Translations under genes and position numbers: made by a program
The notes under the pieces: generated by a model
The model's input: the letters and a program-made list of their open reading frames with translations, nothing else
Database searches by the model: none
What the model was told of the DNA's origin: nothing
Assembly: GCA_910587695.1 (NCBI GenBank)
Contig: CAJUNC010000014.1
Coordinates: 21,978 to 85,977, forward strand
DNA from: an uncultured Lactobacillus sp.
GTDB taxonomy: Bacteria; Bacillota; Bacilli; Lactobacillales; Lactobacillaceae
Direction: 5' to 3'
DNA: 64,000 nt
Shown here: in pieces, positions 59,233 through 64,000 of the stretch
Numbering within the stretch: the first letter of the stretch is position 1
How the letters are laid out: each line of letters opens with the position of its first letter

Positions 59233-61017
59233 ATGTCAGATAAATTTAAAACAGTCGTTACCACTCAAGGAATTGATCTGTTGAATAAAGCGATCGCTAA
59301 CGAAAAAGACCTGTTGATCACAAAAGCTGTAGCTTCAGCTAATGCTTACAGTACAGATAAATTAGTTGATTTAAATGATGAAAACTACAAAAATGCGTCA
59401 CATAATCAAGAAACAACGATCAATCGTATTTCATCAGCAGAGAGCGTGACATTAAACTTTGAGATCGTCTTTGATGGAACAGATATTAGATACGACTATA
59501 CGCTAAATACTGTCTTTTTGATCGCTGAAGTTGATGACCACGAACGACTATTCGCAGTGATCAAAGCTAATCAGCCACAGTATATGAACGCTTATGAAGG
59601 TGGAAGTCGTACGAACCTGCAGATCAATTTTGGCTTTGAGTTAGCAAACCAAAATATCGCTATCAAGATCAATAGTGCTGCGATGGCTACGTTAAAGCAT
59701 CTATCAGATCTCAAGAAAGAACTTGAAACATCTATTGAAGAAACTTCAAATAGTTTGTCGGTGAATATAGCTGAGATCTACAAAACTGCAATGAGTAACA
59801 TTGACGATACTAGACAGAGTTTAAATAATGCTAATGCGCAACTTGAGCAAAAGTTAGACAAAACAAAGCAAGAATTGAAACGCGAAACAGAGGCTTCAGT
59901 TAAACATGCTAATGACAGAGCAGTTGATGCTGAAAAAGAAATTCAAAAACAATTAGAAGTTCAAGGAAAAAAACTAGCAGAAGCTGATAATAAACTGAAT
60001 AACAGAATTGACAACCTAAAAATTGGTGGCCAGAATCTGTCATTGCACACTAATAAAGGTGCAACTGGTTGGGGATTGATTTATGACATAGGTGAAAGTT
60101 TTAGCTTTGATATAGCTAGCACTCAAGGAACCTTGCAACTTTTAGAGTCAGGTAATCCATATAATAAAAACACTGATATTCTTTTAACTTCAGTGGATTT
60201 AAAGCGTGAAGGAAAATATATTTTCAGTATGCTTGTTAAGACTGATAGAGATTTTAAAGATAAAGAGATAGAGTTTGAAGCTGTATCTAATGGTAACTAT
60301 GTATTCAGTGAAAAGGCTATTTCAAAGAGCTTTACAGCTAAAGAAAATGAAGTTTTTGAAGTGACTTTTACTTTTGATGCTGTATCGTATATAGAAAATG
60401 TACAAGTGATGCTTATGTTACGAAGTGAAATTTTTAGTTACAATGCAGAAATTTGGGATCGTCAAATTCGTGAAGGCGAGACATACGTAACCTATGCTCC
60501 AAATTACCAAGACATCATAGATAAAGCTGAAGAGCTAATAGATGATAAGGTAGCTGAGATAGAAGCTAGAGAACAAGCCAAACGAATTGGTCCTACTTCG
60601 TGGATCTTAGATCGTTCGACAACACCATGGACAATTCGCTTTGATAATGGGTGCACACTGCAGTTTCCAGACTACGAAACAACTGCGACTATTTATGGGT
60701 ACGGACATACAAGTAGTACAGTTGGAACGGATTTTGTTGCTTATCCTTTGCCTTACAATATTATTCGAGCTGCTAATGGAGGTATCACTGTTGAAAAATT
60801 TAAACAGGCGAATTCAGGTTTTGAATATTGGGCACCTTCAACTAAGGTGAATAAACCTGTTCGTAAAGATACAGATTTTAACTGGAAAAACGCCTACGGA
60901 GATCCAGGAACGAAAGATGTTTCGTATGGCAGAAAAACTGTTTTCGCTCGAGTTATGTACGAGCTGGGAATTTGGGATGCAGATGATGTTATCAGCGTTG
61001 GCGCTATAAGGAGATGA
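59233..61017 (+). CDS. Tail fibre protein with collar domain
   Basis: 594 aa. Residues 1-155 form the conserved attachment (DUF3751, collar fibre) domain. Residues 160-265 are a coiled coil. The remaining 330 residues include a galactose-binding-like part (about 270-425) and a terminal module that is A/T-rich in DNA, likely the receptor-binding end. Receptor unknown. Confidence 0.85.
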   Translation: MSDKFKTVVTTQGIDLLNKAIANEKDLLITKAVASANAYSTDKLVDLNDENYKNASHNQETTINRISSAESVTLNFEIVFDGTDIRYDYTLNTVFLIAEVDDHERLFAVIKANQPQYMNAYEGGSRTNLQINFGFELANQNIAIKINSAAMATLKHLSDLKKELETSIEETSNSLSVNIAEIYKTAMSNIDDTRQSLNNANAQLEQKLDKTKQELKRETEASVKHANDRAVDAEKEIQKQLEVQGKKLAEADNKLNNRIDNLKIGGQNLSLHTNKGATGWGLIYDIGESFSFDIASTQGTLQLLESGNPYNKNTDILLTSVDLKREGKYIFSMLVKTDRDFKDKEIEFEAVSNGNYVFSEKAISKSFTAKENEVFEVTFTFDAVSYIENVQVMLMLRSEIFSYNAEIWDRQIREGETYVTYAPNYQDIIDKAEELIDDKVAEIEAREQAKRIGPTSWILDRSTTPWTIRFDNGCTLQFPDYETTATIYGYGHTSSTVGTDFVAYPLPYNIIRAANGGITVEKFKQANSGFEYWAPSTKVNKPVRKDTDFNWKNAYGDPGTKDVSYGRKTVFARVMYELGIWDADDVISVGAIRR

Positions 61018-61022
61018 TCAAA

Positions 61023-61403
61023 ATGTTAGCCAATTTAAAAAAGAATCGTTTTTGGTTCATTAAAGCTTTGGAAACTTGGTCTTTAGCTGTCTATTTCATT
61101 GCTAAGCGATCAACTGGAGTGTTTCATAGTGTGCCACCCACGCCGCTTGAAATGCTCGATGATCCTCCTTTCATTTTCCTATTAGGATGTGTAGGAACGA
61201 TCGCTTTGGTGTATTCACTTTGGAACGTTAAACACTTATATTACAAGCCTTTGATGACAGGATTGCTGACCTGTGTCTGGCTTGTATTTTTTATGTCTTT
61301 TGTTATTGCAGATGTTTTTGTTGGTAGATTTATTAGCTTTCCAGCAATCTATGCTTTCTTCGTCTTATTTGGCATAGTTGCTGAAGTTTTAGTGAAAGGG
61401 TGA
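61023..61403 (+). CDS. Four-segment membrane protein, possible holin-like
   Basis: 126 aa from MLANLKKN with GGAG at 9 nt. Four hydrophobic segments (about residues 14-28, 45-65, 72-98, 103-122). Lies just before the holin genes, so a role in lysis or as a second holin is possible. Confidence 0.7.
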   Translation: MLANLKKNRFWFIKALETWSLAVYFIAKRSTGVFHSVPPTPLEMLDDPPFIFLLGCVGTIALVYSLWNVKHLYYKPLMTGLLTCVWLVFFMSFVIADVFVGRFISFPAIYAFFVLFGIVAEVLVKG

Positions 61404-61407
61404 CGGA

Positions 61408-61593
61408 ATGAGCGACCAGGTTTTAGTTGCGATTGTGAGTGCGCTGGGTTCTGCTTTAGTCGCTTGGATCACAGCGCACGAAAATCGCAAGAAAAGTGAG
61501 ATCAAGGAAAAAGAAACGAGTGAGATCGAGCGTTTAAAAAAAGAAAATTCACGTCTCAAAAAGAAGTTGGAAAGGAGTAGGAAGGATGAATGA
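61408..61593 (+). CDS. Single-pass membrane protein with coiled coil
   Basis: 61 aa. One membrane segment (LVAIVSALGSALVAWIT) and a Lys/Glu-rich coiled coil (IERLKKENSRLKKKLERSR). Resembles small lysis-cassette proteins of lactobacillar phages. Overlaps the holin by 8 nt. Confidence 0.7.
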   Translation: MSDQVLVAIVSALGSALVAWITAHENRKKSEIKEKETSEIERLKKENSRLKKKLERSRKDE

Positions 61594-61921
61594 TGCAGTT
61601 TTGACGTTGTTGCTTACAGTTATTACAGCGGTGATTGCCTATGTTGGAAATGTGATCGCAAAGAATGATAAGGCACGCACAGTGTTTAACGTATTAGAGC
61701 CGTTGGCACGTGATGCTGTTATCGCGTCCCAAAAGTTGGGAGTTACAGAATATTTGAGTGGCGCGGTCAAGAAAAATCACGCGGTTCAAAGTGTAATTAA
61801 AGCGTTGTCTGATGCGGGCTTTAGCATTAAAGATAAACAAGCAATAGAGAATGCTATTGAAAAAGCATACGCTGAACAAAAAGAACTGCTTGCTCAATAT
61901 CCACAAAAAGAAAAGGAGTGA
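61586..61921 (+). CDS. Phage holin, LLH family
   Basis: 111 aa. N-terminal membrane segment (AVLTLLLTVITAVIAYVGNVI), then VFNVLEPLARDAVIASQKLG and a helical C-terminal part, the LLH holin pattern. It would permit release or activation of endolysin. Confidence 0.9.
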   Translation: MNDAVLTLLLTVITAVIAYVGNVIAKNDKARTVFNVLEPLARDAVIASQKLGVTEYLSGAVKKNHAVQSVIKALSDAGFSIKDKQAIENAIEKAYAEQKELLAQYPQKEKE

Positions 61922-61926
61922 TCCGA

Positions 61927-63276
61927 GTGAGTAAAAGAAAAATTTTTTTAAGAGCTATCACTGCGATAGCTCTTTTTGTTTTAGGACCGGCTACTATTAA
62001 CAAAGTAGCAAATGGTACCACAAACACGTTGCCGGCAATTTCTGAAATTGTTGAGATCAATGAGGTTCAAGCGTCTGAAGTGCGTGAGAAAGGCACTGAT
62101 ACAGCAATTTATCAAGGCGCTAATGCACAAAAAGCACAAGCAAGCGATACATTTAGTATCGCGCAGATTGGCGGTTCGGTCCATGGCAGGTTGTACGATC
62201 AGTGGACATATCGATCGCAGGTGAGTACTGGAATTGCTATGGGCTTGAGAATGCACACTTATGTGTGGATGGAAACAGGCGGGAATACAATGCAAACAGC
62301 AAACATGCTCAATTACTTCTTGCCTAAGATCCAAACACCAAAAGGTTCGATCATTGCTTTAGATTACGAAGATGGGGCTGGTCCTAGCGCACAAGCTAAT
62401 ACGGACAATGTGTTGTATGGTATGCGTCGGATCAGAGATGCCGGGTATACGGCTGTGCTGTACTCTGGCAAATACTATATCGCTAACCATTTGCAGTTAG
62501 ATCGGATCTTGTCAGAATTTCCAAACTCGCTTTGGATCGCTTCTTATGCTGATATGCAAGTTCGCACAGAGCCGTTGTGGGGATACTTCCCATCAATGCC
62601 TGGTGTAGCAATTTGGCAATTCACTTCGACTGGTCGTGCTGGTGGATTAGACTACAACATTGACTTGCTAGGTATTACCGAAAAAGGTTACAAGCATGGT
62701 GATGCTGAGCGACCGGTGACAAAACCAGAAGCGGTCAAAGAAGGTATTCAAGCAGATCATACTCCTAAGAAAGCAATCGAAGCTGGATATACTGTGAAAG
62801 TTAATTTCAGTGCAAAAAGTTGGAGTAATGGAGCTTCGATTCCTGGTTGGGTCAAAGGTAGAAGCTACAAAGTTATCGAGACTAATGGTGATAAAGTGCT
62901 GCTTGAAGGTATCATGTCGTGGATCGATCGCGCAAGCGTTGAGATCCTACAGACAAGCACACAGGCTCAAACTGTGGCAAGTGGTACGTATGTAGTTCAA
63001 CAGGGCGACAGTTTAAGTGCAATTGCAACACGTTATAACACGACAGTTGGCACACTACAGTCATTGAATAGCATTCGCAACGTAAACTTGATCTACCCAG
63101 GTCAAGTATTGCGAGTAAACGGCCAAGTTACAGCTCAACGAACATACACAGTTCGTTATGGTGATAGCTTAAGTGCAATCGCTAGTCGATTTGGGATAAC
63201 AGTTGGCCACTTACAATCGATGAACGGTATCAGGAATGCAAATCTGATTTATCCGGGGCAAACATTGCGGTATTAG
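61927..63276 (+). CDS. Endolysin: GH25 muramidase with two LysM domains
   Basis: 449 aa from the GTG at 61927 with AGGAG. Residues 1-28 are a signal-anchor type segment (FLRAITAIALFVLGPATI). GH25 domain about 55-260 with GTDTAIYQGANA, IALDYEDG (catalytic Asp/Glu) and GGLDYNIDL. An SH3b-like part follows (about 285-340), then two LysM domains (YVVQQGDSLSAIATRY and YTVRYGDSLSAIASRF). The signal suggests Sec-dependent export, with the holin as trigger. Confidence 0.94.
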   Translation: MSKRKIFLRAITAIALFVLGPATINKVANGTTNTLPAISEIVEINEVQASEVREKGTDTAIYQGANAQKAQASDTFSIAQIGGSVHGRLYDQWTYRSQVSTGIAMGLRMHTYVWMETGGNTMQTANMLNYFLPKIQTPKGSIIALDYEDGAGPSAQANTDNVLYGMRRIRDAGYTAVLYSGKYYIANHLQLDRILSEFPNSLWIASYADMQVRTEPLWGYFPSMPGVAIWQFTSTGRAGGLDYNIDLLGITEKGYKHGDAERPVTKPEAVKEGIQADHTPKKAIEAGYTVKVNFSAKSWSNGASIPGWVKGRSYKVIETNGDKVLLEGIMSWIDRASVEILQTSTQAQTVASGTYVVQQGDSLSAIATRYNTTVGTLQSLNSIRNVNLIYPGQVLRVNGQVTAQRTYTVRYGDSLSAIASRFGITVGHLQSMNGIRNANLIYPGQTLRY

Positions 63277-63294
63277 GTAGGACTCAAGTATAAT
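63265..63294 (+). promoter_or_regulatory. Promoter at the end of the endolysin gene
   Basis: TTGCGG (63265-63270), 18-bp spacer, TATAAT (63289-63294). It would drive the small peptide gene at 63396 from within the lysogen, independent of late control. Confidence 0.6.
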
Positions 63295-63300
63295 AAAGGG

Positions 63301-63367
63301 GCAGTATTTGTTACTGCAATCTGGGCCAGAGAACAGTTTTTGAAGTTGGCACGAGAATGGATCCAAC
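63301..63367 (+). promoter_or_regulatory. Structured leader of the small peptide gene
   Basis: GCAGTA/TACTGC hairpin at the predicted 5' end (63301-63317), then AGTTGG/CCAACT hairpin (63344-63367). GGCACGA in the leader is complementary to TCGTGCC after the gene (63533-63539). Such folding is common in type I toxin mRNAs. Confidence 0.5.
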
Positions 63368-63395
63368 TGCTGTACCTAGAAAGGAGAATATTTGC

Positions 63396-63494
63396 GTGCA
63401 CCACACGTTTTTTGACGTATTGGTCGCTTATGCGCCTGTTGTTTTAGTCTTGACGAGAGCAGCAGTTAAATATTTCTCCAACAAGAAGAAATAA
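63396..63494 (+). CDS. Fst-like small membrane peptide, putative type I toxin
   Basis: 32 aa from a GTG with AAGGAG at 9 nt. Layout: short polar start (MHHTFFDV), a hydrophobic segment with Ala-Pro (LVAYAPVVLVLTRAAV) and a basic tail (KYFSNKKK), like Fst/Lpt/PepA1 toxins. It sits between endolysin and attR, has its own promoter, a structured leader and a neighbouring RNA with complementarity. Toxicity is inferred. Confidence 0.6.
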   Translation: MHHTFFDVLVAYAPVVLVLTRAAVKYFSNKKK

Positions 63495-63524
63495 CGCATA
63501 AGTTACTGATTATTTTTCCTAACA
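63488..63524. repeat. Imperfect inverted repeat, left copy
   Basis: Covers the stop codon and 3' region of the peptide gene. It matches the reverse complement of 63588-63624 in four blocks (9, 5, 7 and 9 bp): GAAATAACG, TAAGT, ATTATTT and TTCCTAACA. Confidence 0.85.
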
Positions 63525-63554
63525 CAAGGGAGTCGTGCCTCCCATACATAAATC

Positions 63555-63582
63555 TTGAAATAAATGTGACATATGCTATACT
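63555..63582 (+). promoter_or_regulatory. Promoter of a predicted small RNA
   Basis: TTGAAA (63555-63560), 16-bp spacer, TATACT (63577-63582) with TGC before it (extended -10). Lies between the two copies of the inverted repeat. Confidence 0.6.
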
Positions 63583-63588
63583 ATAGCT

Positions 63589-63672
63589 GTTAGGAAATTA
63601 AATAATTGGTACTTACGTTATTTCAAAACAGTACTGTTTACGCCGTTGCCTCCTTAAAAGCAACGGTTTTTT
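63589..63672 (+). ncRNA. Predicted small RNA, candidate antitoxin
   Basis: About 85 nt from the promoter at 63555-63582 to the terminator at 63643-63672. Its first 36 nt can pair with the end of the peptide gene. The palindrome AAACAGTACTGTTT follows. The terminator loop contains CTCCTT, complementary to the AAGGAG before the peptide gene. The two-site complementarity recalls Fst antitoxin RNAs, but here the RNA is on the same strand. Expression not shown. Confidence 0.55.
63643..63672 (+). terminator. Rho-independent terminator at the prophage end
   Basis: CCGTTGC and GCAACGG form a 7-bp stem with a 10-nt loop (CTCCTTAAAA), followed by TTTTTT. Confidence 0.88.
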
Positions 63673-63874
63673 ATTATTAAAAACTAAGCGCCTTGCTCGA
63701 TTTTTCGGGTGGGACTATTTTTTATTTTGCTATGCAAAAATGTAGCAAAAACAGCTTGATACATGACATATTATTGAGAATATATAGAGACTTTTATGTT
63801 TTGCATAATGTCTGTAATATACTGCTGACAAGGGATAGATAGTTTTGTGATAAATCACTAATATCAAGATGTCA
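63673..63874. other. Noncoding prophage right end
   Basis: No gene seen. Holds TTTTGCTA/TAGCAAAA (inverted, about 63724-63749), an ATTATGCAAA-type arm site in reverse (63800-63809), and A/T-rich DNA leading to attR. Confidence 0.5.
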
Positions 63875-63948
63875 TTACGTGCATTACAAGGTAAGGCTGC
63901 TCGTATTCCAGAACGTCGCCGTTAATAAAACGCTAAAAACCCTTGATT
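63875..63948. repeat. attR of the prophage (74-bp core)
   Basis: Identical to 20297-20370; carries a copy of the last 16 codons and stop of rplS. Beyond it, GGCTATAATGCC is chromosomal. It differs from the phage-side TCCAAGGG after attL. Confidence 0.95.
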
Positions 63949-64000
63949 GGCTATAATGCCCTCTAAGTATACAGATGAAATAGAAAATTCATCTTATACT

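Noticed and set aside
63875..63925. Second rplS gene
   Set aside because: Only the last 16 codons and the stop are present; this is the duplicated att core.
1..64000. CRISPR arrays
   Set aside because: No regularly spaced identical repeats were seen; the regular repeats in the tape measure gene are diverged coding repeats.

Overview
The window looks like a chromosome segment from the Lactobacillaceae, possibly Ligilactobacillus. The evidence is the low-to-mid GC, the AAGGAG-type ribosome binding sites, the gene order rnc-smc-ftsY-ylxM-ffh-rpsP-khpA-rimM-trmD-rplS, and an LLH-type holin with a GH25/LysM endolysin. No species is claimed.

Region 1 (1 to about 9.8 kb) is a phage-satellite-like island resembling a PICI. 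Its left end lies outside the window. A tyrosine integrase (8592-9734) sits next to rnc, with a divergent pair of small HTH regulators (7237-7443 and 7606-8226). A leftward operon then carries a Bro-N protein, an AlpA-like protein, small genes, a prim-pol and an SF3 helicase. It is followed by an AT-rich iteron-bearing putative origin (2087-2422) and four unrecognised genes. There are no capsid, portal, tail or lysis genes, so the island would need a helper to move.

Region 2 (9.8-20.4 kb) is core chromosome: RNase III, SMC, the SRP pathway (FtsY, YlxM, Ffh), S16, KhpA, RimM, TrmD and L19. A GNAT acetyltransferase gene is inserted between trmD and rplS.

Region 3 (20297-63948) is an apparently complete prophage of about 43.7 kb with a contractile tail. 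It is integrated in the 3' end of rplS and bounded by a perfect 74-bp direct repeat. In order it holds: a leftward lysogeny module (integrase, exported OB-fold-like protein, ImmA-like protease, repressor); a rightward early module (Cro-like protein, antirepressor); a recombination and replication module (RecF-like ATPase, Sak4-like ATPase, DUF669 protein, DUF2303-like protein, helicase, primase-helicase, putative origin, RusA); an ArpU late regulator; packaging and head genes; neck, sheath, tube, frameshifted chaperone and tape-measure genes; baseplate and fibre genes; holins and endolysin. The last stretch before attR holds a 32-residue Fst-like peptide gene followed by a predicted small RNA.

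The most unusual signals are: (1) the peptide gene and a same-strand small RNA, linked by an imperfect inverted repeat with 30 matching positions across the toxin stop codon; (2) canonical tRNA T-arm modules at three prophage module boundaries, two of them with a 7-bp acceptor stem; (3) a predicted ADP-ribosyltransferase-like domain fused to the Mu-F-like head protein and followed by an overlapping orphan gene; (4) a hybrid rplS terminator made by integration; and (5) a 350-bp patch in the satellite built from gene echoes, including a terS-like fragment. Starts were chosen by ribosome-binding-site spacing. Functions come from motif recognition only, with no database search.
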